Positions 8,994 through 18,884 are shown, counted from the stretch's first letter. The stretch is 64,000 nt of DNA from RUG721 sp040307385 (GCA_040307385.1 JAWRJQ010000099.1:53757-117756); one strand, 5' to 3'. Translations and numbers: made by a program. Notes: generated by a model from the letters alone, not told the origin.

Positions 8994-9578
8994 CTATGCG
9001 ATGACCTCGTCCTTGGGACGGAAGATGATCGAGATGAGCGCAGCGTCCTCGCCGTCGATGGCGATCATGCCGTATTCGCGGCCGGAATCGAAATAGAGGG
9101 TGTCGCCGGCGGAGACCTCCTCGACGTGGTCTTCGAAGGCGTAGCGCAGGCGCCCCTTGAGGATGTAGTCGAACTCCTGGCCCTTGTGGTGGGACAGGGC
9201 GATAGGGGCGTCTTCCAGCTCTTCGTTGTAGGGCACCTCGATGTAGAAGGGCTCGCCGATACGGTTTTTGAAGAACGGAGCCTTATGCAGGTAGTTGAGG
9301 CCGTCGGGGCTCTCCACCGGCAACCCGTCCCCGGCGCGCACGATGGAGTAGTGCTTGAGGCGCGGGCTTTCGCTGGTGAGCAGGTCCACCACGTCGACGC
9401 CCAGCTTGGCGGCGCACTTGTAGATGAAGGTGAAGGTGAGGTCGTGCTCGCCGCTCTCGAGGGATGCGTAGACCTCGGGCGTGCGGCTGGTTGCGCGGGC
9501 CATCTCCTCGATGGAGACGCCGTTGTCCTCGCGCAGCGATCTGATGCGGTCGGCGACTTCGCGGATGTGCTCGGCCAT
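8994..9578 (-). CDS. XRE-family regulator with C-terminal cupin domain
   Basis: 194 residues. Residues 1-65 form a Cro/C1-type helix-turn-helix (VSIEEMARATSRTPEVYASLE); residues 110-190 form a cupin barrel with GQEFDYILKGRL and GDTLYFDSG. This architecture usually senses a small ligand in the cupin and controls a neighbouring operon. The ATG at 9578 follows GAGGAGAAG and is preferred to a longer frame reaching 9620. It diverges from the acyl-CoA synthetase gene, a pairing I know from other anaerobes, so it probably regulates that gene and itself. Confidence 0.85.
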   Translation of the reverse strand: MAEHIREVADRIRSLREDNGVSIEEMARATSRTPEVYASLESGEHDLTFTFIYKCAAKLGVDVVDLLTSESPRLKHYSIVRAGDGLPVESPDGLNYLHKAPFFKNRIGEPFYIEVPYNEELEDAPIALSHHKGQEFDYILKGRLRYAFEDHVEEVSAGDTLYFDSGREYGMIAIDGEDAALISIIFRPKDEVIA

Positions 9579-9937
9579 GGGTCTTCTCCTCGGGCGGAAG
9601 CGAACGGTCCCGTTTATCATACGTCATCTCCGCGCACGCCCGGCGCATCGAACGGCCAGCGTATCGGCTTTGTTACGTCCTGCGAGCGGGTTTTGGCGCC
9701 CCGCGCGCGTATGATATAACTGTGTGCACGTTACATGCGGGGTGCATCCGAGCATCCGGCGCCGTGGAGGGAGGGCGTAACATGATCGACCGTGCTCGAC
9801 TCAGCGTCCTCGCTGCTCCTGTTGCCGGCTCCGCCGGCGTCCTCGTAGGGTAAGGCGCAGCCTGTCGCAACCGGCTGTGCCGAAAACCTCGAGCCGCGCC
9901 GTTGCGTACCCACCCCGCCCTCAGGAGATTCGATCGT
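9579..9937. promoter_or_regulatory. 359-base divergent control region before the acyl-CoA synthetase gene
   Basis: No ordinary gene fits here. A -10-like TATGATATAAC lies near 9710-9720. It is followed by a tiny frame (9782-9853) with a strong ribosome site, a GCCGGC-TCC-GCCGGC hairpin inside that frame, and a second stem GGCGCAGCC (9854-9862) pairing with GGCTGTGCC (9873-9881). The layout suggests a structured leader, but no known riboswitch class is recognised. Confidence 0.4.
9782..9853 (+). CDS. Possible 23-codon leader peptide
   Basis: ATG at 9782 is preceded by GGAGGGAGGG and runs 23 codons to TAA (begins MIDRARLSVLAAP). The stop codon directly abuts a 9-bp stem-loop at 9854-9881. Position, size and ribosome site fit a regulatory leader peptide for the synthetase gene, but the peptide has no runs of a repeated amino acid and may be chance. 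Confidence 0.3.
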   Translation: MIDRARLSVLAAPVAGSAGVLVG

Positions 9938-11683
9938 ATGCTCAACATCCACAGACGCTATTGCACCGAGACCTTCGATACCGCAGGAAACCTGGCCAGC
10001 TTTCGCATCCACGTCCCCGTAGACTTCAATTTCGCATACGACGTCATCGACACGATCGGCGCGGCGGAGCCCGAGCGGCGCGCCATGCTCTGGAGCAACC
10101 CCGAGGGGGAGGAGCACCTATTCACCTTCGCGGATCTCGCGCACCTCTCCAACAAGGCCGCCAACTACCTGCTCTCGCAGGGCATCGGCAAGGGCGATAA
10201 GGTCATGGTGATCCTGCGCCGCCACTATGCGTTCTGGGTGACGGCGCTCGCGCTGCACAAGATCGGCGCGACGGTCATTCCCGCCACGTTCATGCTCAAG
10301 GAGCATGACGTGGTGTATCGCATCAGGGCGGCGGGCGTGAAGGCCGTCGTCGCCACCACCGTGGGCGCCATCGCGCAGATCATCGACGACGCATGTGCGC
10401 TTCTCAACGAGGATGAGCGCCCCCTGCTCTTTCTCATGAACGGCTCGCAGTACGATATTTCCAGCTCGGAGGGGACATCGTATGGCGCTGCGCTCTCGGG
10501 ACCGGCGCTCTCGGGCCCCGAAGGCCTCTTCGCGGCCACCTGCGCACGCTCCGGATGGATCGATTACGGAGCCGGTGTGCGCGCGGCCGGCGACGCCCTC
10601 GAACGCATTCCCACGCACGTCGACGACCCCATGCTCATCTACTTCACGAGCGGAACCTCGGGCGAGCCCAAGATGGCGCTCCACGGCCACGACTACGCCG
10701 CCGCCCATCTCACCACGGCGAAATGGTGGCACGGCGTCACGCCCGACAGCGTTCACATGACCATCGCCGACACCGGCTGGGCCAAGTGCACGTGGGGCAA
10801 GTTCTACGGCCAGTGGTTCATGGAGGGCTGCCAGGTGGTCTACGACTTCGACCGCTTCCACGGCGGCGAGCTCCTTGCGCTTATCGGCACGCATCGCATC
10901 ACCACGTTCTGCTGCCCGCCCACCATGTGGCGCCTCCTCTCCAAGGAGGACGTGGACGCCTACGACTTCTCGTCGATCGAACGCTTCACCACGGCGGGCG
11001 AGGCGCTGCCGCCCGATCAGTTCGATTTCTGGCTCGAGCACACCGGGCTTCCCATCTATGAGGGCTTCGGCCAGTCGGAGAGCCCGGTCATCGTGGCCAA
11101 CATGATCGGCTGCAAGCCGCGTCCCGGATCCATGGGCAAGCCCATGCCCTTCGGCAACATCAAGCTGCTGCGCGAGGACCTCTCCGTGTGCGATCCCGGC
11201 GAGGAAGGCGAGATCTGCATCAAGTGCGATCCCAAGCCTGCGGGCATCATCCACGAGTATTACCGCGATCCCGAGAAAACCGCCGAGGTGTTCCGTGGCG
11301 GCTGGTACCACACGGGCGACGTCGCCTATGCCGACGAGAGCGGCTACTACTATTACTGCGGTCGCAACGACGACCTCATCAAATCGAGCGGTTACCGCAT
11401 CTCGCCCTTCGAGGTGGAGAGCGCCCTCAACTGCCATCCGTCCGTGCACGAGTGCGCGGTGACGGCCGTGCCCGACCCGCTGCGCGGCTTCGCCGTCAAG
11501 GCAACCGTGGTGCTCGAGCCCGGCGTCGCGGGATCCGATGAGCTCACGCGCGAACTGCAGGTGTGGGCCAAGCAGCAGACCGCGCCCTACAAGTTCCCGC
11601 GCATCATCGAGTACGTGGACTCGCTCCCCAAGACCTTCTCGGGCAAGATCCGCCGCGCCCGTATCCGCGAGAACGACAGCTAG
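9938..11683 (+). CDS. AMP-forming acyl-CoA synthetase (medium-chain/acetyl-CoA synthetase-like)
   Basis: 581 residues of the ANL superfamily. The phosphate-binding motif YFTSGTSGEPK is near residue 240, the ATP/Tyr motif YEGFGQSE near 373, the adenine-ribose motif WYHTGD near 455, and the catalytic lysine segment PKTFSGKIRR is close to the C-terminus. It activates a carboxylic acid to acyl-AMP and then acyl-CoA; similarity is closest to the medium-chain (ACSM-like) group, but the acid cannot be read from sequence. The ATG at 9938 has CAGGAG before it; a TTG at 9902 would add 12 unlikely residues. The divergent XRE-cupin gene is the probable regulator. Confidence 0.87.
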   Translation: MLNIHRRYCTETFDTAGNLASFRIHVPVDFNFAYDVIDTIGAAEPERRAMLWSNPEGEEHLFTFADLAHLSNKAANYLLSQGIGKGDKVMVILRRHYAFWVTALALHKIGATVIPATFMLKEHDVVYRIRAAGVKAVVATTVGAIAQIIDDACALLNEDERPLLFLMNGSQYDISSSEGTSYGAALSGPALSGPEGLFAATCARSGWIDYGAGVRAAGDALERIPTHVDDPMLIYFTSGTSGEPKMALHGHDYAAAHLTTAKWWHGVTPDSVHMTIADTGWAKCTWGKFYGQWFMEGCQVVYDFDRFHGGELLALIGTHRITTFCCPPTMWRLLSKEDVDAYDFSSIERFTTAGEALPPDQFDFWLEHTGLPIYEGFGQSESPVIVANMIGCKPRPGSMGKPMPFGNIKLLREDLSVCDPGEEGEICIKCDPKPAGIIHEYYRDPEKTAEVFRGGWYHTGDVAYADESGYYYYCGRNDDLIKSSGYRISPFEVESALNCHPSVHECAVTAVPDPLRGFAVKATVVLEPGVAGSDELTRELQVWAKQQTAPYKFPRIIEYVDSLPKTFSGKIRRARIRENDS

Positions 11684-11690
11684 CAGCCCC

Positions 11691-11735
11691 CGTCCAGGGA
11701 GTATCCCCCTGTGGGGGAGTATCCCCGGACGGGGA
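11691..11735 (+). terminator. GC-rich hairpin after the acyl-CoA synthetase gene
   Basis: CCCCGTCC pairs with GGACGGGG around two copies of a GGGAGTATCCCC motif. No T-run follows, so termination is uncertain. The inner motif recurs upstream of dnaJ. Confidence 0.4.
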
Positions 11736-11760
11736 GGGATACGCCCGGAGCCGTGGCGTG

Positions 11761-11789
11761 TTGACAACTGCTTTTTGCAGGCATAAAGT
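11761..11789 (+). promoter_or_regulatory. Promoter of the str (rpsL-rpsG-fusA) operon
   Basis: TTGACA at 11761-11766 and TAAAGT at 11784-11789 are 17 bases apart. The leader to the rpsL start is about 98 bases. Confidence 0.75.
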
Positions 11790-11893
11790 TTTTCTTTGCG
11801 CTAACTCAGGGCAAGCGGTGCTGCGCTTCCCTTCAAGGTACTATTCGTGCACGTCAACATATGCAAGATCATTTTTTCGAGAAGGAGTGAACG

Positions 11894-12268
<375 letters not shown>

Positions 12269-12314
12269 TGCGCCCACGTCAGACCACCATTCGATTCTTT
12301 GAGGAGAAATAACT

Positions 12315-12788
12315 ATGCCGCGTCGTTCAACCGCAGTCCATCGTCGCGAGGTCATGCCTGACGTGAAATACAACAACCGTCTTGTGACCCAGCTCATCAA
12401 CAAGGTCCTTCTCGACGGCAAGAAGTCCGTCGCCGAGCGCATCGTCTACAGCGCGTTCGACATCGTCGCCGCCAAGACGGGCGAGGACGCCCTCGCCACG
12501 TTCAAGAAGGCCATGGACAACGTCCGTCCCACCGTCGAGCTCAAGCCCCGCCGCGTCGGCGGCGCCACCTACCAGGTGCCCATGGAGGTCAACTCCCGCC
12601 GCTCCACCACGCTCGCCATCCGCTGGATGGTCGGCTTCAGCCGTGCCCGCAAGGAGAAGACCATGGCCGAGCGCCTTGCCAACGAGATCATCGACGCATC
12701 CAACGGCGTCGGCGCCTCCGTCAAGCGTCGCGAGGACGTCTTCAAGATGGCCGAGGCCAACCGCGCCTTCGCGCACTACCGCTATTAA
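12315..12788 (+). CDS. rpsG: 30S ribosomal protein S7
   Basis: 157 residues, the common length of the short bacterial form, starting MPRRSTAVHRREVMPD. It begins assembly of the small-subunit head by binding the 3' domain of 16S rRNA, and in other bacteria S7 represses its own operon. GAGGAGAAAT precedes the ATG. It lies between rpsL and fusA with short gaps, so all three share one transcript. Confidence 0.98.
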   Translation: MPRRSTAVHRREVMPDVKYNNRLVTQLINKVLLDGKKSVAERIVYSAFDIVAAKTGEDALATFKKAMDNVRPTVELKPRRVGGATYQVPMEVNSRRSTTLAIRWMVGFSRARKEKTMAERLANEIIDASNGVGASVKRREDVFKMAEANRAFAHYRY

Positions 12789-12808
12789 GCTCGTGAGGAA
12801 TCATTGAT

Positions 12809-14902
12809 ATGGGAAAAGTAAAGTACAAGCTCGAGAACCTTCGCAATATCGGCATCATGGCCCACATCGATGCCGGTAAAACGACCACGACCGAGCGCAT
12901 CCTCTACTATACCGGCAAGACCCACAAGATCGGCGAGGTCCACGACGGTGCGGCAACCATGGACTGGATGGTCCAGGAGCAGGAGCGCGGCGTAACCATC
13001 ACCTCGGCGGCCACCACGTGCTTCTGGGGCGATCACGTCATCCAGATCATCGACACCCCGGGACACGTCGACTTCACGGCCGAGGTCGAGCGCTGCCTGC
13101 GCGTCCTCGACGGCGCCGTCGCCGTGTTCGATGCCGTCGCCGGCGTCCAGCCCCAGTCTGAGACCGTGTGGCGCCAGGCAACCAAGTACGGCGTGCCCCG
13201 CATCGCCTTCATCAACAAGTACGACCGTATCGGCGCCGACTACTTCCGCGCCATCGACACCATGAAGGAGCGCTTGGGCGCCAACGCCATCGCCGCCCAG
13301 ATCCCCATGGGTTCCGAGAACAACTTCTGGGGTCTCATCGATCTCGTCACCATGGAGGCGTGGGACTTCAAGGAAGACTCCAAGGGCATGATCTATCCCG
13401 AGAAGATGGATGAGATCCCCGCCGAGTTCGCCGAACTCGCCGCCGCCAAGCGCGACGAGCTGCTCGATGCGGCCTCCAACTTCTCCGATGAGCTCATGGA
13501 GCTCGTCCTCATGGAGGAGGACGTGCCCGTGGAGACGGTCAAGGCCGCCATCCGCACCGGCGTCATCTCCGGCGAGATCAACCCCGTCTTCGTGGGCTCC
13601 GCCTACAAGAACAAGGGCATCCAGGAGCTGCTCGATGCCGTCGTGGACTACCTGCCCAGCCCGCTCGACGTCAAGGAGATCGACGGCGAGACCCTGCGCG
13701 GCGAGGCCGACGTGCGCCACTCCGACCCCAAGGAGCCCTTCTCGGCGCTCGCGTTCAAGATCATGACCGATCCGTACGTGGGCAAGCTCACCTACATCCG
13801 CGTGTACTCCGGCCAGGCCGAAGCCGGCTCCTACGTGTACAACTCCGTCAAAGACAACCGCGAGCGCCTGGGCCGCATCCTCGAGATGAACGCCAACGAC
13901 CGCGTTGACCGCGAGGGCTGCTATGCAGGCGACATCGTTGCGTGCGTGGGTCTCAAGAACACCACCACCGGCGATACCCTGTGCGACGAGAAGCACCCCA
14001 TCATCCTCGAGTCCATCAAGTTCGCCGACCCGGTCATCGACGTTGCCGTCGAGCCCAAGACCAAGGCCGAGCAGGAGAAGATGAGCGTGGGCCTGGCCAA
14101 GCTGGCCGAGGAAGACCCCACCTTCCAGGTGCACACCGATCAGGAGACCGGCCAGACCATCATCGCCGGCATGGGCGAGCTGCACCTCGAGATCATCGTC
14201 GACCGCCTGCGCCGCGAGTTCAAGGTGGAGTGCAACGTGGGCAAGCCCCAGGTTGCCTATCGCGAGACCGCCGGCCGCGCCGTCTCCCACGTCGAGGGCA
14301 AGTTCGTGCGCCAGTCCGGCGGGCGCGGCCAGTACGGCCATGCCATCATCGACATCGAACCCAACGAGACCGGCAAGGGCTATGAGTTCGAGAACGCCAT
14401 CGTGGGCGGCGTCATCCCCAAGGAGTACATCCCGTCCATCGACAAGGGCATCCAGGAGGCTCTCGAGAGCGGCGTCATCGCCGGCTATCCCGTGGTCGAT
14501 GTCAAGGTCAAGCTCGTCGACGGCTCCTACCACGAGGTCGACTCCTCCGAGGCGGCTTTCAAGATCGCCGGCTCCATGGCCATCAAGGAGGCCCTGCGCA
14601 AGTCCGATCCCGTCCTGCTCGAGCCCATGGAGGCCGTGGAGGTCGAGACGCCCGAGCAGTACATGGGCGACGTCATGGGCAACCTCTCCAGCCGCCGAGG
14701 CAAGATCGAGGGCATGGAGGACCGTCGCGACACCAAGGTCATCAAGGCCAAGGTGCCTCTGGGCGAGATGTTCGGCTACGCGACGGACCTTCGCTCCCAA
14801 ACGCAGGGCCGCGCGAGCTACACCATGCAGTTCGACAGCTACGAGGCGGTTCCCAAGGCGGTTCGCGACGAGATCGTCGCCAAGCACGGCGGTGTTGCGT
14901 AA
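12809..14902 (+). CDS. fusA: Elongation factor G
   Basis: 697 residues, full length. The GTPase motifs are AHIDAGKTTTTERIL (G1), DTPGHVDF (G3) and NKYD (G4), the last a Tyr variant of the usual NKMD. Domains II-V follow in normal order. EF-G drives translocation of tRNA and mRNA through the ribosome. It follows rpsG by 20 bases. No tuf gene follows; rpsJ comes next instead. Confidence 0.97.
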   Translation: MGKVKYKLENLRNIGIMAHIDAGKTTTTERILYYTGKTHKIGEVHDGAATMDWMVQEQERGVTITSAATTCFWGDHVIQIIDTPGHVDFTAEVERCLRVLDGAVAVFDAVAGVQPQSETVWRQATKYGVPRIAFINKYDRIGADYFRAIDTMKERLGANAIAAQIPMGSENNFWGLIDLVTMEAWDFKEDSKGMIYPEKMDEIPAEFAELAAAKRDELLDAASNFSDELMELVLMEEDVPVETVKAAIRTGVISGEINPVFVGSAYKNKGIQELLDAVVDYLPSPLDVKEIDGETLRGEADVRHSDPKEPFSALAFKIMTDPYVGKLTYIRVYSGQAEAGSYVYNSVKDNRERLGRILEMNANDRVDREGCYAGDIVACVGLKNTTTGDTLCDEKHPIILESIKFADPVIDVAVEPKTKAEQEKMSVGLAKLAEEDPTFQVHTDQETGQTIIAGMGELHLEIIVDRLRREFKVECNVGKPQVAYRETAGRAVSHVEGKFVRQSGGRGQYGHAIIDIEPNETGKGYEFENAIVGGVIPKEYIPSIDKGIQEALESGVIAGYPVVDVKVKLVDGSYHEVDSSEAAFKIAGSMAIKEALRKSDPVLLEPMEAVEVETPEQYMGDVMGNLSSRRGKIEGMEDRRDTKVIKAKVPLGEMFGYATDLRSQTQGRASYTMQFDSYEAVPKAVRDEIVAKHGGVA

Positions 14903-14950
14903 GTTGTAGCCCAATGCGCGGAAACGCGCACGTACATGGAGGTTTTGAAA

Positions 14951-15259
14951 GTGTCAAACCAGAAGATCAGGATTCGTCTCAAGGGCTACGACCATGAGGT
15001 TGTCGACCAGTCCTCGAAGCTCATCGTCGACACCGCCCTTAAAACCGGCGCCCGCATCTCCGGGCCCATTCCCCTGCCCACCGAGCGCAACCTCTACACG
15101 GTCATCCGCTCGCCGCACAAGTACAAGGACAGCCGCGAGGAGTTCGAGATGCGCACCCACAAGCGCCTCATCGACATCCTCGATCCCTCCAGCTCGACGG
15201 TCGATTCGCTCATGCGCCTCGACCTCCCCGCTGGCGTCGATATCGAGATCAAGCTCTAA
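14951..15259 (+). CDS. rpsJ: 30S ribosomal protein S10
   Basis: 102 residues, the standard length, with GARISGPIPLPT and RTHKRLIDILDP. S10 is part of the small-subunit head and also joins NusB in antitermination. The GTG at 14951 is chosen because GGAGG at 14938-14942 is well placed and the product then has normal length; the ATG at 14936 overlaps that site. It is 48 bases after fusA and reads like the end of the str transcript. The usual partner rplC is more than 1 kb away. Confidence 0.96.
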   Translation: MSNQKIRIRLKGYDHEVVDQSSKLIVDTALKTGARISGPIPLPTERNLYTVIRSPHKYKDSREEFEMRTHKRLIDILDPSSSTVDSLMRLDLPAGVDIEIKL

Positions 15260-15283
15260 GCGAGCCTTCTGTTGCACGCATGC

Positions 15284-15311
15284 GCGCCCCCGGCCTTCGG
15301 GCTGGGGGCGC
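15284..15311 (+). terminator. Strong GC hairpin after rpsJ
   Basis: A 12-bp stem (GCGCCCCCGGCC with GGCTGGGGGCGC, one G-T pair) closed by a TTCG tetraloop lies 25 bases after the rpsJ stop. There is no T-run, so it may be a transcript-end stabiliser or an atypical terminator. Confidence 0.6.
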
Positions 15312-15348
15312 TGTGCGTTCGCAGGGCGAAAAGGGCATGGCGCCAAAA

Positions 15349-15435
15349 CGCCTTATTCCTGCGGATTCTGGCACGAGAAAGCCCTATTCCTCAGGAACAA
15401 GGCGTTCTGGGGGATCAGGCCGCAGAAATAAGGCG
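15349..15435. repeat. REP-like cluster of a 16-20 base motif in three copies
   Basis: The motif CGCCTTATTCCTGCGG (15349-15364) returns inverted with one mismatch at 15420-15435. A third, more diverged inverted copy is at 15386-15406. The block can fold as nested hairpins and lies in the only gap between rpsJ and the opposite-strand lipoprotein gene. Confidence 0.55.
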
Positions 15436-15462
15436 ATTCCGTGCCACGGTGCGCGCAGCACT

Positions 15463-16062
15463 CTACCAGCTCACCGTTTCCCAGATGGAGAAGAGATAGC
15501 TTTCATCGAGCGTGATGCCGCCTTCGCGGATCGACGGCTCCACGACCAGGATCTCGAGCGCATTGCCCTCGTCGATCTGCACGGCTGAGACGAAGCACAT
15601 GTTGGGGCGGCCGTATTCGTCATCGAAGCGGTACCAGCCCCACAGCACCTCGTGCCCGCCGACCTCGGTGCGCATGACTTCGCTCACCTCGACCTGCGTG
15701 TAGCGTCCGCCGAAGAGATGAGCGCCCACAATGGTGTCCGCATCGAGCTGGCAGGCGAGGTACTTCTCGGCATCGTCGGAGGTGTAGGCGATGTCCACGC
15801 TGCCCCGCGCCCATAAACAGCCGATGCGCTCCTCGGCAACGCCTGCATCGTCGGCGAGCGGTTCGTACTTCACGGTTTCCAGCCAGGCGGGGAAGCCCAC
15901 GGTAACCTGCGGGGCCGCGTCGTCATGCCACGGCACGAGCACCACCGAATCCTGCGTGGAGAGGTCGACCTCCACGGCGTTGGGCGACATGCCGTCGCCG
16001 CACCCGGCGAGCGTCAGGCATGCGAGCAGGGCAACGAGCGGAAACAAGAGGCGTGTACGCAT
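15463..16062 (-). CDS. Predicted lipoprotein of unknown function
   Basis: 199 residues. A type II signal peptide MRTRLLFPLVALLACLTLAGC has its lipobox LAGC ending at residue 21, so the mature protein should be lipid-anchored on the outer face of the membrane. The rest (acidic, aromatic-rich, ending SIWETVSW) matches no family I recognise. The ATG at 16062 has GGGAG upstream. It is inserted head-on between rpsJ and rplC, an unusual place for any gene. Confidence 0.75.
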   Translation of the reverse strand: MRTRLLFPLVALLACLTLAGCGDGMSPNAVEVDLSTQDSVVLVPWHDDAAPQVTVGFPAWLETVKYEPLADDAGVAEERIGCLWARGSVDIAYTSDDAEKYLACQLDADTIVGAHLFGGRYTQVEVSEVMRTEVGGHEVLWGWYRFDDEYGRPNMCFVSAVQIDEGNALEILVVEPSIREGGITLDESYLFSIWETVSW

Positions 16063-16141
16063 GAAGGCTCCCAACGACGATGACAGCACAGCAAGTGTAC
16101 GCTAATCCCGCATCGCCGCACGAAATCGCCCGAAAAACTTC

Positions 16142-16170
16142 TTGAGATACGCCCGGCGCAGTGGTAATCT
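16142..16170 (+). promoter_or_regulatory. Promoter of the rplC-rplX operon
   Basis: TTGAGA at 16142-16147 and TAATCT at 16165-16170 are separated by 17 bases. About 130 bases of leader follow before rplC, beginning with a small CTGCT/AGCAG hairpin. A separate promoter fits the separation of rpsJ from the rest of the S10 operon. Confidence 0.65.
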
Positions 16171-16306
16171 AGTAGAGCTGCTCTCTCTAGCAGGTCATGC
16201 ACCCATGCCACGAGCAAGCAGCGCTTCTGACGGATGTGGTCCGCTGGGGACGTGCGATAAGGGATCGCGCGCAAAGGCCCATGACCACCAAGGGAAAGGA
16301 CCAGCG

Positions 16307-16927
16307 ATGGTCAACACTATTCTCGGCCGCAAGCTGGGGATGACGCAGGTTTGGGACGATGACGACAACGTCGTTCCCGTTACCGTCATCCAGGCTGGCC
16401 CCTGCACGATCTCGCAGGTGAAGACCAAGGCGACCGACGGCTATGACGCCGTCCAGATCGGTTTTGGCGAGATCAAGCCCAAGCGCGTCAACAAGCCTCT
16501 CGCGGGCCACTTCAAGGCCCAGGGCGTCGAGCCCATGCGCTACCTCCGCGAGGTGCGCGTCGAGGACGCCGGCGAGTACAAGGCGGGCGACCAGGTCACC
16601 GTCGAGATCTTCTCCGACACCAAGGCCGTCGACGTAACCGGCACCTCCAAGGGCAAGGGCTTCCAGGGCACCATCAAGCGTTGGAACTTCCATCGCGGCC
16701 CCATGACGCACGGTTCGCGCAACCAGCGTCGCCCGGGTTCCATCGGCCAGTGCGCGTACCCAGCCCGTGTTCGCAAAGGCCTCCACATGGCCGGCCACAT
16801 GGGCAACGAGCGCGTCACCGTGAAGAACCTCAAGCTCGTGCGCGTTGACGCCGAGCAGAACCTCTTGCTCGTCAAGGGCGCCGTTCCCGGCGGCAAGAAC
16901 GCCCTCGTCCAGGTCCGCATGGCTTAA
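16307..16927 (+). CDS. rplC: 50S ribosomal protein L3
   Basis: 206 residues, starting MVNTILGRKLGMTQVWDD. It carries the conserved loop around KRWNFHRGPMTHGSRNQR that reaches toward the peptidyl-transferase centre; L3 is an early 23S rRNA binder. The ATG at 16307 follows AAGGA; the frame is open further upstream but without family similarity. First gene of this transcript, 14 bases before rplD. Confidence 0.97.
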   Translation: MVNTILGRKLGMTQVWDDDDNVVPVTVIQAGPCTISQVKTKATDGYDAVQIGFGEIKPKRVNKPLAGHFKAQGVEPMRYLREVRVEDAGEYKAGDQVTVEIFSDTKAVDVTGTSKGKGFQGTIKRWNFHRGPMTHGSRNQRRPGSIGQCAYPARVRKGLHMAGHMGNERVTVKNLKLVRVDAEQNLLLVKGAVPGGKNALVQVRMA

Positions 16928-16941
16928 AGGAGGGTACAGCA

Positions 16942-17568
16942 ATGGCACACTACGATATCAAGAAGGCCGATGGCAAGAAGGCCGGCACCGCCGAGCTTTC
17001 CGACGCCGTCTTCGGCATCGAGCCCAACATCCCCGTCATCCACCAGGTGGTCGTCTGCCAAGACGCGTGCATGCGTCAGGGCACCCATTCCACCAAGAAC
17101 CGCCACGACGTCTCCGGCGGCGGCAGGAAGCCCTACCGCCAGAAGGGCACCGGCCGTGCCCGCCAGGGCTCGATCCGTGCGGGCCAGTGGACCGGTGGCG
17201 GCGTCATCTTCGGGCCCATGCCCCGCAGCCACGCCAAGCGCATCAACAACAAGATGGTCAAACTGGCCATGCGCTCCGTGCTCTCCGGCAAGGTTGCCGA
17301 CGAGGAGCTCGTCCTTGTCGACGCCCTGAGCTTTGAGAAGCCCTCCACCAAGGAGGCCAAGGCCGTCCTCGACGCCCTCGGCATCAACGGTAAACGCGTC
17401 ACCCTCGTGGTTCCCGACGACGATGTCAACACCTACCTGTCGTTCCGCAACCTCCCGAAGGTGTCCATCTTCGGCGTTTCCGAGGTCAACGCCCGCTACC
17501 TCATCGACAACGGCGTCCTTCTCATGACCGCCGACGTCGCCAAGCAGCTCGAGGAGGTGCTCGCATAA
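16942..17568 (+). CDS. rplD: 50S ribosomal protein L4
   Basis: 208 residues with the exit-tunnel loop motif GGGRKPYRQKGTGRARQGS near residues 54-72. L4 lines the nascent-peptide tunnel and in some bacteria also attenuates the S10 operon. AAAGGAGGG precedes the ATG. Its TAA overlaps the ATG of rplW by one base (TAATG), a sign of translational coupling. Confidence 0.97.
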   Translation: MAHYDIKKADGKKAGTAELSDAVFGIEPNIPVIHQVVVCQDACMRQGTHSTKNRHDVSGGGRKPYRQKGTGRARQGSIRAGQWTGGGVIFGPMPRSHAKRINNKMVKLAMRSVLSGKVADEELVLVDALSFEKPSTKEAKAVLDALGINGKRVTLVVPDDDVNTYLSFRNLPKVSIFGVSEVNARYLIDNGVLLMTADVAKQLEEVLA

Positions 17569-17873
17569 TGAACTCCGCATATAACGTCATCATCCGCCCC
17601 ATCGTCTCCGAGCGTTCGTACGAACTCATGGAGCAGGGCAAGTACACGTTCGAGGTCGCCAAGACCGCCGGCAAGGAGGAGATCGCCGAGGCCGTCGAGA
17701 AGCTCTTCGACGTCCACGTGGTCAAGGTCAACACCATGTCGGTCAAAGGCAAGCACAAGCGCGTCCGCTATCAGACCATGGGCATGACCCGCTCTTGGAA
17801 GAAGGCCATCGTCACCCTGAAGGATGGCGAGACCATCGAGATCTTCGGCAACCAGCAGGTGGCCGCAGAGTAG
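17568..17873 (+). CDS. rplW: 50S ribosomal protein L23
   Basis: 101 residues, with IIRPIVSERSYELMEQGKY at the N-terminus and the KVNTMSVKGK loop. L23 stands at the tunnel exit and docks trigger factor and the signal recognition particle. It starts inside the stop of rplD. A 138-base gap with a hairpin follows before rplB, unusually long for this operon. Confidence 0.97.
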   Translation: MNSAYNVIIRPIVSERSYELMEQGKYTFEVAKTAGKEEIAEAVEKLFDVHVVKVNTMSVKGKHKRVRYQTMGMTRSWKKAIVTLKDGETIEIFGNQQVAAE

Positions 17874-17880
17874 GCATTCC

Positions 17881-17909
17881 ACCCGCGCCCGAAACCGGGC
17901 CGGGTTCTT
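17881..17909 (+). promoter_or_regulatory. Hairpin in the rplW-rplB gap
   Basis: ACCCG-C-GCCCG pairs with CGGGC-CGGGT around AAAC, then TTCTTA. The T-run is weak. It could be a partial terminator, attenuator or processing site inside the operon. Confidence 0.35.
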
Positions 17910-18011
17910 ATGCCGCGTGTAATGGATACGCGCGGTACCGTGGTAAGTCCGGTGTCGTTGCGCCACACCTTCGAGCGGAACGGCCAACGGAACACAGAAG
18001 GGATTTGAGTA

Positions 18012-18854
<843 letters not shown>

Positions 18855-18884
18855 TCGGAACACGAGTGAGTGGAGAAAGATAGT

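Noticed and set aside
12785..14914. 709-codon open frame antisense to fusA
   Set aside because: High-GC third positions make the opposite strand open. The fusA protein is full length and conserved, and the antisense product is a Val/Leu/Gly/His-rich composition with no family.
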